Of a stretch of DNA of 64,000 nucleotides, positions 9,660 through 20,314 are shown piece by piece. Source of the DNA: Ichthyophis bannanicus (lineage: Eukaryota; Chordata; Amphibia; Gymnophiona; Ichthyophiidae); contig CM066033.1 in NCBI GenBank assembly GCA_033557465.1, forward strand, positions 1,303,545,022-1,303,609,021. The letters are read 5' to 3'. How positions within the stretch are numbered: the first letter of the stretch is position 1; each line of letters opens with the position of its first letter. The notes below the pieces were generated by a model. The model was not told the DNA's origin. It saw nothing but the letters and a program-made list of their open reading frames with translations, and did not search any database. Made by a program: the position numbers and the translations under genes.

Positions 9660-11672
9660 TTAATCAGAAACCCTGTGGTTGCTGGGTTTGCTGAGCCTGG
9701 TGAGAGTTTGGATTCTTCAGACCAGGGCGATGTTTCTCCTGTTTGGGAACATCTGTATGATGGGCAGAAGATAGATAAAACCTTCTCCCCCTAGGGGAAG
9801 AAAGTTTGGTAGGACATTTCCTACCTACTGGGAAAGAAGAAGGCGTAGAACAGCCCTTAGAAACAGGTAAGTCAGTGGACCACTGAGTAACCTGACATAA
9901 AGACTCCTTATTGAAGAGATTTTCTCCAGTGCAAGGAGTATTACCCAGTCTTTGTTGTGCCCATTTGTCTAAGTCTGAAGCTTGGAGCCAGGCTCTAAAT
10001 CGTGCCCCTATAGCTATAGCAGAAGTCCTGCTAACAGACTCAAATGAGTCTAGGGAAGCACAAGTAAGAAATCAAGAAATATTTTGAATATGATTAAGCA
10101 GTGAGGAATAGTCTGCACTCTTGGGCTCTGAAAGAAAAGGAGTCAAAAGATGTAATTTCCTTGTGACCTCCTCAAGAGACAGACTCATATAAAAAATATA
10201 TGAGAGAATTCTTGCTGAAAGCATGGATGTCTGGAAGGTTTGACGTCCAAAGGCATCTAATGTCTTAGACTCACGACCTGGTGGATAAGAAGAGTGCTTT
10301 TTCTTACTCTTCACCCGCCTCATTGCTGATTCCACTACAATGGAATGATGAGGAAGTTGAGTCTTTTGAAACCCTGGAGAGGGGGGCACCTGATATAGGA
10401 GATCAGTTGCTCTGGAAGGTGGGGGTACCCTTAAAGGTGCTTCCCACATTCCTAGAAGAAGATCCTGCAAGGAATGATGCAAAGGAAGCATTATGTTTTC
10501 CTTTGCTTCGGTAGAAACAGAGCCTTGTGTAGGATCATGTCCAGGGATAGGAATGGCAAGTGATCTTGCCATATCCAGGAGAAAACTCTGAAAAGAAGGA
10601 TCTCCAAAGAGAACCTCCCTTGGACAGGTTAGATCTGAAGAACTAGCCTGGGCACCGAAGGATCTATCTGAGTATATAGAAATATAAGATCCTGCACGGT
10701 GCAGTATGGGATCCTTAACGGATGGACGCTGGTACTGGAGGTCAGGACCAGCGACAGTCAGTACCCCATCGTCCATGCCAGGTATCGACTCCAAACTTGG
10801 TATAGAAGGGAGCGATCCTGTTGAAAGAAACATGGAAGGAGCTGGCCACGATGTTACTGTGGATACCGGTACCGTTGTCGGAACCAAAGCCGACACCGGA
10901 GCAGCAAGCGGTGACAGCCCAATTGATACCGAGGTAACCGAAAGCCTTCGGCAGTAACCCTCGGTACCGAGCGTCCGGTACCGATAGGTGTCGGTACCAA
11001 GACGTGTCGGTACCCAGTCTTCCAGACTAGAGATCGATTCCAGACTCGGCATCGAAGGAAGCGAGTCTATCGATGTACGCCTGGAGGGTACCGACGTCGG
11101 TGGTAGTATTGGTGCCGGTACCGATACTGGAAAGTCAGTTTGGAACGTATCCACCGGTCCCGTAGGTACCGAGGACGCCAGACGACGATCCCTGTTGAGG
11201 AGTGTTTCGTCCAACACCAGTGCCGATGCCGGGGTATCGGTACCGCTCGAAGCGGATGCCACCACCGGGCATGGCTCAGGTATGTTCTGTGAGGGGTGAA
11301 CCCCAGGAACAACCTGAAACCCCGCATAGGCTTTGGAGGCCGGAGACTCCCGCCGGGGTTTTGAAGCCAATGGGCCCTCGAGGGCAAGGCCGGAGTCGAC
11401 CTACCACTCGAGGGTTGGCTAGTCTTAACAGACTGTTTGTGGATTACCTGATCCTGTGTAGAAGAACTGGTCAGTGCCCTGAAGTTGGAAGGGAACCTCA
11501 TATCGAGGGAAACTCGATGTTGAAAATCTCTTCTCACAAAACTGTTGCCCGAGGGCTCCGGAGGAAAAAGGTCAGGACCCAAACAAGTTAGACACCAATT
11601 TAGGGAGTCTAAAAATAAAGTAGTACCGCCACAGTTTGAGCATTTCTTGGAGAAAGTGGCTGACGGTTCCAT
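9660..11672 (-). pseudogene. E2 gag-like protein (largely open)
   Basis: Gag-like structural protein. The probable start is MEPSATFSKKC (11672), and the N-terminal zinc-ribbon-like motif is CSNCGG...WCLTCLGPD. One frame change between 11370 and 11067 leads into a 432-codon open stretch (11370-10072). This holds a low-complexity Thr/Val/Pro/Ser region, then GMWEAP, HHSIVVESAMRRVKSKKKHS, LDAFGRQTFQTSMLSARILSY. A second frame change near 10070 leads to ASDLDKWAQQRLGNTPCTGENLF. The low-complexity part is packed with GGTACC sites (nine between 10866 and 11245), the same core as the terminal palindrome. It is the best preserved part of E2, which fits a non-autonomous element retaining gag. Confidence 0.75.
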
Positions 11673-11889
11673 GGAAGACATGGAGAGGCCTAGAAGGCCT
11701 GAAAAACCGTAAGACACTCAGAAGAAAAAATATATCCCTTAAAGGGAAATATTTTACAAGAAAGAAAAAAGAAACACCGGCGGTATCGGTGGCGTCGGGG
11801 AAGACAGCCGTGACCACAAGAAAACTAAGAATTAAAAGAAGAATTTTCTGCGGTGACAGGAGGACGTCCTGCCGGCTCCGCGGAAAAAC

Positions 11890-12056
11890 GAAAACTGAGG
11901 AGAGACAGTTGGGAAAGGCGGGAAGGCAGCACGCAGGCATGGTGGGATGCTTCCAAAAGCTTTCTGATTGGAAGCTGGGAAGCGTTCCCGAGCAGACTCC
12001 GTCGGTACCGACGTACCCATATGTGAAGACTCATTCCTGCTTGTTCCTGGAGATAG
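11890..12056. repeat. E2 right (5') inverted terminal repeat
   Basis: Inverted copy of 6500-6655, with palindrome CGTCGGTACCGACG at 12000-12013 and outer end TTCCTGGAGATAG. The flank resumes SINE-2 sequence directly. Confidence 0.85.
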
Positions 12057-12150
12057 TGACTTGCCCAAGGTCACAAGGAGTGCCAGTGGGAATTGAACCC
12101 TGATCTGCTGGGTACTAGGCAGTTGCTCTAATCACTAGGCTACTCCTCTA
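12055..12150 (-). repeat. SINE-2, 5' (tRNA-like) part (split by E2)
   Basis: On the minus strand this gives a head GAGGAGTAGCCTAGTG with a B-box-like GGTTCAATTCC, then TTGTGACCTTGGGCAAGTCA. Together with 6350-6474 it forms one SINE interrupted by E2. Confidence 0.78.
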
Positions 12151-12557
12151 TTCCATTACCTGCTAATTTACTTTTATTTAGTTTCTACAATCCAGTCCAG
12201 ACAGTCAGGTTGTATCTACCCACCAGTAGCTGGAGACTAATATACAAATTATTTCACTGTGACATCACCCCCTAAACCTAGAGGAACTTCCCTCCTCCTG
12301 TCAGTATCATCCTGTCAAAGCAGCACAGCACGAAGGAACAACTACACACTAATCCAAACTAACTCAGAAGAACTCACAAAACAGCTGAAATAGAGCTGAA
12401 ATACCAGAGAACATGTCCCCTTGCTTCCCTTGAAGCACTATCATAATTGGTACCATGACTCTCTGAAATCTACTATTGATTCCATACCAGGATCCCTCTA
12501 GCTGAACTCTGACAGAGGTGGCTCGCTACACCAATATCCAGACAATGCCAGGGCGGG

Positions 12558-12655
12558 CCCTGGACTGGATTGTAGGGACTAAATGAAAGCAAATTATCAG
12601 GTAAACTCTATTTACCCTTCATCTGTGTCCCTCCAATCCAGTCCAGACAATCGAC
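12558..12655. repeat. E3 internal complementary region
   Basis: Contains CTGGACTGGATTGTAG followed by an AT-rich stretch (the reverse complement of the left end), then TCCCTCCAATCCAGTCCAGAC (the reverse complement of the missing right end). The second half therefore records the lost terminus. Confidence 0.75.
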
Positions 12656-13796
12656 AATAGAAGTGCCCATGACTGGGAGGGACCAGCAAGCCCCACCCAT
12701 AATAGCCTTGCACCAAAAAGCACGCCTCCTTCCCCACCTACACATTGAGACAATAATACTTAGCAAATGTATGCAAAAACAACCACATTGCCACGACAGA
12801 TGTCTGCCGGCAGCACCGAACTGACCTGCCCAGGAAGCCGCCTGAGAGCGTGTAGAGCGAAATCGCAGTCCCTCCGCACAGATTGACACTTAAGGAGATA
12901 AGCCAATGCAATTGCTTCCTTCACCCACCTGGAAATCAAAGCCTTAGACGTAGCCTCCCTTCGACGCGGACTCCAAACAATACAAAGAGGCAATCAGACT
13001 TTCAAAAGGACAGCATGCGCTTCAAGTAGCAGCAAAATTATTTCTGAACATCCAGGCAGCACAACCAAGGGTCTTCCTTTTCACCTCTCGATACCATAAA
13101 CACTGGGAGCGTCACCTCCTGGTTGACATGAAATGGCAAAACCACCTTTGGTAAAAAGGATGGAACAGTTCGAAGAGCTACCAGTTCTTAAGACATCAGC
13201 AGAAATGGCTCCCTACAGGACAAGGCCTGTAACTCGGAAATATGTTGAGCAGAGCAGATAGCCACCAAGAAAAGAACTTTCAAGGTCAAACCCTTCAAGA
13301 AAGCCTGACTCAAGGGCTCAAAGGAAGCTGTGACCAAGGCAGACATGACCATATTTAAGTCCCAAGGAAACCACGACCCGAGTCGGCAGCCTAACCTGTT
13401 TCACCGCTTGCATGAACCTGATGACATTGGAGTGACATGCCAAAGGCACTCCCTGAACCTTCCCCCTGTAGCAGGCCAAGGCCACTACCTGCACCTTCAG
13501 GGAGTTTTGCGCTAATATCTTCTCCAGACCGTCCTGCAGAAAAGCCAAAATGTCCACCACTGATGCCCCTAGGGCCGCTGCTCACACAAGGCTTTGAATA
13601 CTCATCAGATAAGAATATAAGACAGTGATGTGGATTTCTTTCTGGCTTTCAACAATATGGTAATCATGCTAGGGGGATACCCTCTTTGCAAAAATCGTGA
13701 CCGCCCAAGAGCCAAGCTGTAAGTGAGAAGCGATCCACCTAGGGCATCATTACTGGACCCTGCGAGAGCAGGGGGGGTCGCTGCGGAAGTCACCAC
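12608..13796 (-). pseudogene. E3 tyrosine recombinase remnant
   Basis: Decayed lineage-B recombinase. The N-terminal part DILAFLQDGLEKILAQNSLKVQ is readable at 13318-13560. Further N-terminal sequence (ARKKSTSLSYIL) lies at 13605-13796. C-terminal fragments at 12608-12993 include SRWVKEAIALAYLL. Several frameshifts are needed, so no active protein is possible. Confidence 0.65.
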
Positions 13797-16025
13797 GGCT
13801 TGTCCACAAGCAATTGTATTAGAACCGCGGCCAATCCAGGAGGATCACTCGACCGCAATGTTGCACAATGCGATGTAGCAACCGTCCGATCAGGGCACAG
13901 GAAGGGAAGATATAAAGAAGCCCTTCTCCTGGCCACCACTGCGCCATCGCATCCAAGCCTTCTGACATGCGCTCTCTCCTTCGGCTGTACAATCAACCCA
14001 CTTTGGTATTGACTACAGTTGCCATCAGATCCATTACTGGCTGCCCCCAGCGTTGAACGATCTGCTCAAAGACCATGTCCACCAGGGTCCATTCTGCCGC
14101 ATCCATCCAATGCCAACTGAAATAGTCGGGTTGGACGTGGTCTTTTCCTGCAACATGAGCCGCTGAGATCGCATGGAGATGCCGCTCGGCTCAGCACAGC
14201 AGAAGCGCTATTTACGCTACCAGCAGGGCGATGCCAGTGCCGCCTTGCCTGTTGATGTACACTACCATCGAGGCATTGTCCAAGAACACTTGGACTGCGT
14301 GAGCCTCCAACATCGGCGCAAAGTGCTGGAGCACCTCACACACCGCCCATATCTCCAGTCAATTGATGGACCAGGAGCTTTCCTCCCCATCCACATCCCC
14401 TGTGCCACCTCCGTGCAACAATGCGCACCCCGCTGAAAGTCACCACCATCCTGTGGCTGTTCTAGCGAGACTCTTTTCACTAAATTTCCCTTTTCCAGCC
14501 ACTATTTCAACTCTCTTTTTGTACTCTCCAGGCACTGGAACCTTTGAGACAATAAGTGGTGCTGGGGCGACCACCTCGAGAGCAACGCCCTCTGCAGTGG
14601 TTGCATGTGAAATCTGGCCCAGGGAACTAAGTTAAGCGCCGCTGCCATCAAATCGAGCATCTGCAGATAATGCCACGCCGATGGCCGTAACATCCATGGA
14701 AACTGGCACAAGCGCGACTGGAGCTTGAACACATGTTCCTCCATCAATGATACTAAGCTGGCCTGCATTTTGAAGTGGGCACCCAAGTATATCAATTGTT
14801 GAGACGAAACCAGCTTGCTCTTTGCTGAGTTGACTACCCAGCCCAAACTCTGCAGAAAGGTGATTACCTTCTGAGTCACTCGCTGACTTTCGTCCCTTGA
14901 TTTTGCTCTGATGAGCCAAACATCCAGGTAGAAGTGCACAAAGACCCCCTGCTTCCGCAGAACCACTGCCACCACCACCTCCATTACATTGGTGAAGGTC
15001 CATGGAGCCATTGCTAGCCTAAAGGGCATTTCCTGGAACTGAAAATGACCCACAAAAGGCACAAACCTAAGAAAACATTGATACTCTGGGAGTATAGGGA
15101 TGTGAAGGAATGCCTCGGTTAAGTCTAGTGTAATGAGGAACTCATCACACTGCACGACCACCATAACTGACCGCCAGATCGCCATACGAAACCGGAGTAC
15201 CCTCAATGCCGCATTTACATGCTTGAGGTCGAGAATGGGATGGGACATGCCTTCCTTTTTGGGAACCAAAAAGTGGAGTGGAGGAGTGGCCTAGTGGTTG
15301 GGGCAAGGTACTTCAGGCCGGAAGGTCGGGGGTTCAAATCCCACTAGAGGACAGCAACCTTGGGCCGGAAGGACTGGGGTTTCTAGTCTCACAGGTGCTC
15401 CTTGTGGTCTTGGGCAAGCCACTTAACCCTCCATAGCCCATGTTCCCTGTAAAATAGTTATCTCCAAGTTATAATGCCCTGTTCAATGTAATTTCAGTTT
15501 GTTCAATGTAAACCGCACTGATGCAGAATAGCGCGGTATATAAGAGAATGTAAATAAATAAATAGATAGAGTATCAACCTAAACCACACTGCTTGGCAGT
15601 ACCGGAACCATGGTTTGCAGTGCCAGAAGATGCTGCAGTGTCATGTGGATCGTGTGACGTTTGCTTGGCACCAAGCATGGGGAGAACATGAATGCTTCCT
15701 GTAGGGGATGCTTGAATTCTAATGCATAACCGTAGTGGATAACCTCCAGGACACACTGATTCGAGGTGATCTGGACCCAGGAGTGGTAGAACTGTCTTAG
15801 TCGGTCACCTATGCATTCCTCCATCTTCTGGGTCTGCCTGACTTCATTGCAGCTTTTTGGCCACTCTGTAGACACCTGCATAATAGCCAAGACTGGCGCT
15901 ATGGAACCAAAAGGACTGCCCCTGGAATGGGAAACATCCCCGCTGGGAGGAAGGGAACCAAGCGGGCTGAAACAGACTGATGCTCCAGATACCCCCATGA
16001 TGGGACTGATTACCCTTTGCTCCAC
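13790..16025 (-). pseudogene. E3 reverse transcriptase / RNase H (decayed)
   Basis: The N-terminal pol part is at 15579-16025 (SWVQITSNQCVLEVIHYGYALEF). SINE-1 interrupts it at 15275-15566, exactly after the YFVVPKK position. The RT core is at 14502-15269: ILDLKHVNAALRV, ITLDLTEAFLHIPI, FQFQEMPFRLAMAP, and the catalytic box reads YLDV instead of YLDD, losing the second catalytic Asp. RNase H remnants lie at 14173-14480 and the linker remnant at 13790-13996. It is inactive. Confidence 0.72.
15275..15566 (+). repeat. SINE-1 copy in E3 RT (plus)
   Basis: Complete SINE-1 with head GAGTGGCCTAGTGG, B-box GGTTCAAATCCC and an AAATAAATA tail. A short flanking duplication, (T)GGAGT/AGAGT, is visible. 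Removing the insert restores the RT reading ...AAGTGGAGTATC..., matching E6. Confidence 0.85.
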
Positions 16026-18173
16026 GAGGCTTGTCTTCGGACAGCCTGCCCCCTTTGGTCTCTCCCAAATCCTTGATCAACTCCTTCAAGGGCTCCCCGA
16101 ACAGCAGCTGTCCTTTAAACGGGAGCTTGCTCAAACGGATTTTGGAGGACACGTCTGCTGACCAGTTTCTCAACCAGAGAAACCTCCGCATAGCCACAAC
16201 TAGCGCCATATTTTTGGCCGATGATTGGACTAGATTATAACTAAAGTTGACAAACAGGGCACGGCTGATTCCAGTTTTGGATCTCTGCTAGGTCGATGTC
16301 CCCTTAGACTAGACCCAGAAGCGCCTGCCCCCGTCTCATTCTGGCCACATAAGCTCCACAAATGGAAGCTTGCAGGGAAAGGCGCTGACTTCGAAAGCCT
16401 GCCTCAAGAGTGCTTCCAAGTGGGGATCCTGCGGATCCTTGAGGGCTGTGCTGCCTTCCACCAGGATCGTGGTCTTTTTCGTCACCACCATGACCAAAGA
16501 ATCTACCTTAAGCATCTGAAAAATCTCCTTTTCCGCCAGAGGCACTGGGTAGAGGCAAGCCATCGCCCACCCTCCCCTAAGCCTGGCCTCTGGCGCCTCC
16601 CATTCAGCCTCGATCATCTGCATAATGGTCTTTTGGACAGGAGAAGAGTTCTGAGGCACTCCCATGCCCTGAAGTGGGTCCTCCAAGGGAATCTCTTCCT
16701 GTGGTACCCGAATGGGGAGGTTTAGCGCTGCCAGTGATTGCGAGATCAGCGAGACCAAATCTTATTTATTTTATTTTATTTATTTATTTACATTCTCTTA
16801 TATACCACGCTATTCTGCATCAGTGCGGTTTACATTGAACAAACTGAAATTACATTGAACAGGGTATTATATTTATTTTATTTATTTTTTTTATTTACAT
16901 CTCTTATATACCGCACTCTTTGGCATCAGCGCGGTTTACATCGAACAAAAATTCAGCACCATAAGCAAGCGTCTGAGTTACAGTAAACAGGGGAATAAAA
17001 CTTGGATAACAGGGTAAAATCAGTAAATGGGGTCATACAACCTGGTTAGCAATGTGATTAAGAATAACGGAAATATAACAGTGAACTATTAACTTGGAGA
17101 TAACTATTTTACAGGGAACATGGGCTATGGAGGGTTAAGTGGCTTGCCCAAGACCACAAGGAGCACCTGTGGGACTAGAAACCCCAGTCCTTCCGGCCCA
17201 GGGTTGCTGTCCTCTAGTGGGATTTGAACCCCCGACCTTCCGGCCTGAAGTATCTTGCCCCAACCACTAGGCTACTCCTCCACTCCTTCCTTGCAGAAGA
17301 CCTGCACAATTGTGGTATCCTCTCCTGGCGCGAGGGCCTCCTTCAGTTCTGGGCCTCTCAGGTCTTCCCCAGAAATGGACAGACTCTCTCCAGGGTCCTC
17401 CTCCTCCTCCTTCTCTGGGGCACTGGTGCCCCTGGTTCGTGCTCCTCGCAGCTCTCTGAGCTGCAAGCGTTTTCCTGAGCCCCCCTCCCTGACCGGGAGC
17501 AGCAGACACTTGGGGGGGGGCACTTCCTTTCCTGCAATCCGGCCTGCTCCCTCCACCTGGCCCTGCTCCAAGCAATAGGCTCTTTGAAGGAGCAACACAA
17601 ACTGCAGGAAAAACAGAGATGATTCCCCTAGAGATCTGTACCTGGTCCCCTGTGTATCTTGACTGTCCGCTCTGAACTGAGTGCCAGTCGGTAAAATGGA
17701 GGCAGCTACCCCCAAAACGGTCGCTGGAGATGCAGCGCGGGAAAGTTCCCTCTTGCTTGACGGTGATCCTGAGGGCTCCCTGCACTGTTCCTGCTCTGCC
17801 AGAAGCCTCCTAGAGCTTTCGGTCTGAGCCCTCAGCTCTTCCCCCGTTGATCCTCTGCATCTTGGCTTTCCCTTTCACTGCCTGTGAACGTGAACTGCAG
17901 CATGCTCCACATGCGGCACACATGGCCTTCACACTGGGCATACTGAAAAATGAAAGTGCGGCTGCTTCCACGCTCCAATGCATCCTGCAAAGTCTTCCAA
18001 CGTTCTGCTAACCCGCAAACAAGTGACCACGTAGTTTTTGTCAGCAGGAGGAAAAAAACAGACTTACTGAAGGGTGCTAAAAACCTGTCGAGCATACAGG
18101 GCTGTGCGTTGTAGTCGGGAGACCCGATGCCGACTGAACGGCTTACAGACCCCCCACAGACATCTCTTCTCAC
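15844..18173 (-). pseudogene. E3 gag-like protein (decayed, SINE-interrupted)
   Basis: Lineage-B gag. The core at 16336-16758 reads MIEAEWEAPEARLRGG and VTKKTTILVEGSTALKDPQD. The following block at 15844-16209 has RRFLWLRNWSADVSSKIRLSKLPFKGQLLFGEPL. The acidic N-terminal half is at 17267-17785 and a further N-terminal piece at 17832-18173. The composite SINE insert 16762-17288 separates the two halves. It is related to E4, E6 and F gag. Confidence 0.68.
16762..17288 (-). repeat. Composite SINE/LINE-tail insertion in E3 gag
   Basis: A reverse-oriented SINE-1 (tail at 16762, tRNA-like head near 17285). Its middle holds a second tail-like piece at about 16870-17090 (TTATATACCGCAC...CAGCGCGGTTTACAT), apparently a nested insertion of a related repeat. 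Confidence 0.72.
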
Positions 18174-18457
18174 CCACCGAAGAGCTCCGGTTTAACTGCA
18201 CAGTTTTTATTTTTTAAACAACTTTCCCGCTAAGCTACACTAGTGCAGGGAGATCTCTGGTAGAGACAACGCTGCCTCCAATCCACACAGCAACCAGCCA
18301 CTTAACCCAGGGTGACTCAGAAATCAGTCAGACAGACATCAGGAAGTCTGTCCACCAGCTGCTGGAGACTGAAGATACTGACAGGATGAGGGAAGTTCCT
18401 CTAGGTTTAGGGGGCGAGTCACAGTGAAAAAATTTGCGTATCAGTCTCCAGCTGATT

Positions 18458-18679
18458 TCCCCACAAATGTCCAGTGTCTCTAAATAGGCCCTCCAGATAC
18501 AGGAATTTAACATGGATTGATGTGGAACAAAACACAAAGGGGAGAATATACCAAGTCTGCAGTGCACATGTAAGAAAAAATAACCTCTTCCTTTTTGGCC
18601 ATGTAGGAGGATCCAGACCAGATTTTCTGCACACACCAAGTTTTCACATACAATAACCATTTTCACATACAGTAACCAA
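18458..18679. other. Intron spacer
   Basis: Unique-looking AT-rich sequence between truncated E3 and SINE-2. No exon or repeat recognised. Confidence 0.4.
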
Positions 18680-18830
18680 GTGGAGGAGTAGCCTTGTGGC
18701 TAGAGCAACAGCCTAGAGATCTGGATTCAATTCCCACTGGCACTCCTTGTGACCTTGGACAAATCACTTTACCCTCCATTGCCTTGGAAAAAAAAAAAGG
18801 CCTGGCAATCTAAAAAACATTCCAAACTCA
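18680..18830 (+). repeat. SINE-2 copy (plus)
   Basis: tRNA-derived SINE with head GGAGGAGTAGCCTTGTGG, B-box-like GGATTCAATTCCC, then TTGTGACCTTGGACAAATCA and an A run at 18787-18798. It lies just downstream of exon B, in antisense to the host gene. Confidence 0.78.
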
Positions 18831-18898
18831 AAAGTCAACATTCTGTTGTCTTAATATTCTACCCAGCCCATAAACAGATGCTTGTAAAAGCTACTTAC

Positions 18899-19038
18899 GT
18901 TCCCCAATGCACTTTAATAGAACACGTCTTCTGCAGCTTGCTATATCCCTGGATGTCTTCTGTGTCATCAAAGTATGAAGTTACCAGTCCTAAACCTTCT
19001 GGCTCTGTAAACAGGTCTATTTGGCAAATCTGGTAATC
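18899..19038 (-). CDS. Host exon B: beta/gamma-crystallin motif (CRYBG1/2/3-like, partial gene)
   Basis: A 140-nt exon on the minus strand. The acceptor is a pyrimidine-rich tract ending TTTATCAG at 19039 onwards and the donor is GTAAGT from 18898 down. It starts in phase 0 and encodes 46 codons plus two bases. It reads DYQICQIDLFTEPEGLG, then DDTEDIQGYSKLQ and SIKVHWG. This matches an odd-numbered Greek-key motif (I.LF.EP..G....) of the non-lens beta/gamma-crystallin proteins CRYBG1-3. It follows exon A in phase: exon A ends ...GSLRQVVK in phase 0. The next exon should begin with one base plus Trp (phase 2, as exon A does); I did not find it in the window. Which CRYBG paralogue this is cannot be decided from two exons. 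These proteins are cytoplasmic or actin-associated; that is family knowledge. Confidence 0.82.
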
Positions 19039-19774
19039 CTGATAAAATGAGAATAAAGGTAAATGTATGTACATTATTCTTAATTGCATCCCACAACCCT
19101 TGTAAGGGTTCTCAAAATCCATAAACAGAATCCAATTGACTAAAGAAAGTGGTCTTCATGCTATCTGCAGGGCTGAAGGTTTTGCAAGTTGGAGGCCCTG
19201 GTGACCCTACATACACTATCCAGCGGCTGCTCACTGAACACAAGACAGACTCTGCATGGTGATAAAGCAGGGGATCCTTCTTTAGGAAACGTAGAGTACA
19301 TCAATGAAGCAATGCAAATTATGCTATGTTTTCATGCTGTATTTTCTTTACTATTTTTGATTATTACATTTGTTTGTTTATTGATTTGCTTCTTGATGCA
19401 TGACTGTAAACGATCTATATAATCTTTTAAATGGTCATATAGAGAGTAATTTTATAAGGGGTGCCTAGGCAAACACACATTTTTAGACGCACCAACTGCA
19501 CCTATTCATAAAGTGAAGTCTGAACATGCTTTATAAAATATGGGCACTTAGTAGTGGAAATACACATTGAATTTTGGCACGATCACTTATACCCACCCTA
19601 TGCTGCTATAAATGACCACCGGTATGCCCATATTTTATGAAGTACATGGATAAGTGCATGTTCCGACCACGCTCCACACAAATTCTGCCTAGGTGTGGAG
19701 GAAAAGTCTGATGCAGTAGGCTTTTCCTCCACACCTATTTGCTTATTCACTCTGTCAGTCAGCTACTACAAATG
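19039..19774. other. Intron with an inverted repeat
   Basis: Unique-looking intron. An imperfect inverted repeat pairs TATAAAATATGGGCA (about 19531-19545) with TGCCCATATTTTATG (about 19624-19638) around an 80-base loop; it could be a decayed MITE. No coding signal. Confidence 0.45.
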
Positions 19775-20040
19775 CATAAGAACATAAGACATGCCATACT
19801 GGGTCAGACCGAGGTCCATCAAGCCCAGTATCCTGTTTCCAACAGTGGCCAATCTAGGTCATACGTACCTAGCAATATCCCCAAAAGACACAGGTTCCAC
19901 AATGCTTGTACTGGGTCAAGCATTGATATCCTGGGTCCCTTTTTAATAGTGGTTTATGGACCTTTCCTCCAGGAACTTATCCAAGCCTTTTTTAAACCCA
20001 GCTATACTAACAGCCCTTACTACATCCTCCGGTAATGCAA
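19775..20040 (+). repeat. Dispersed repeat R3 with ATAAGAACATAAGA end, copy 1
   Basis: Starts CATAAGAACATAAGACATGCC and continues TACTGGGTCAGACC..GGTCCATCAAGCCCAGTAT. It is the same family and orientation as 48026-48366 and is 3'-truncated relative to it. The same type of repeat is common in other tetrapods, probably a LINE-related 3' segment; the class is not certain. Confidence 0.75.
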
Positions 20041-20314
20041 AGGGTCTTCCTACAGATTTTCTATTTTTGCTAATCCTTATAAATATACAATTCTAACCAT
20101 GAAACACCAATATATCCATGCCGTTCCCTCTTGCAGTCAACTAATCACCCTCCAGAAATATACCAGAGCTTCCCTTGATCAATAAATCACATCCTTTTGT
20201 TCTCTTACTCAACTTTTTCTAGGCAATTTAGTTTCTCTGCAGGTCTTAATTGGAACAAAGTCTACTTCCACTTCCCTGCCAAGCCACACTGCTCCCTAGA
20301 CTCTTGGGCATCTT
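20041..20314. other. Intron spacer with the second copy of the 6090-6245 repeat
   Basis: The stretch 20100-20235 resembles 6090-6245 (TGATCAATAAATC block and pyrimidine tract ending TTTTTCTAG). Both lie a short way left of DIRS insertions. No exon recognised. Confidence 0.45.

Larger units (their letters stand above)
6473..12056 (-). mobile_element. DIRS-type element E2 (lineage A, gag-bearing, no RT or recombinase seen)
   Basis: Terminal repeats are inverted copies: about 6473-6655 and 11890-12056, each with the perfect palindrome CGTCGGTACCGACG (6540-6553 and 12000-12013). The left end carries ACCTGTAACAGGTG. An ICR lies at 6742-6840. The gag at 9660-11672 is related to that of E5. Between the ICR and gag, 7011-9361 shows none of the RT, RNase H or recombinase motifs that are easy to see in the other copies. 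E2 therefore looks like a non-autonomous derivative that depended on a partner such as the E5 type. Its insertion point inside SINE-2 is precise at a short AG core. Confidence 0.82.
12150..18457 (-). mobile_element. DIRS retrotransposon E3 (lineage B, right end truncated)
   Basis: The left terminal repeat starts at about 12150 with the lineage-B signature ACAATCCAGTCCAGAC. The ICR is 12558-12655. The inverted partner of 12215-12300 is found at 18355-18455, but the outermost part of the right repeat (its CCAGTCCAG end) is missing, so the copy is truncated at about 18457. Gag, RT/RNase H and recombinase are present in order on the minus strand but heavily decayed. SINE insertions interrupt it at 15275-15566 and 16762-17288. 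The element abuts SINE-2 directly at its left end. Confidence 0.82.

Noticed and set aside
15290..15350. tRNA gene (A-box and B-box like sequences in SINE-1)
   Set aside because: The cloverleaf cannot be closed, the copy is followed by a LINE-like tail and flanked by a short duplication; it is a SINE head.
19531..19638. Functional hairpin RNA gene
   Set aside because: Arms of about 15 bases with an 80-base loop and no processing features; more likely a decayed inverted-repeat element.
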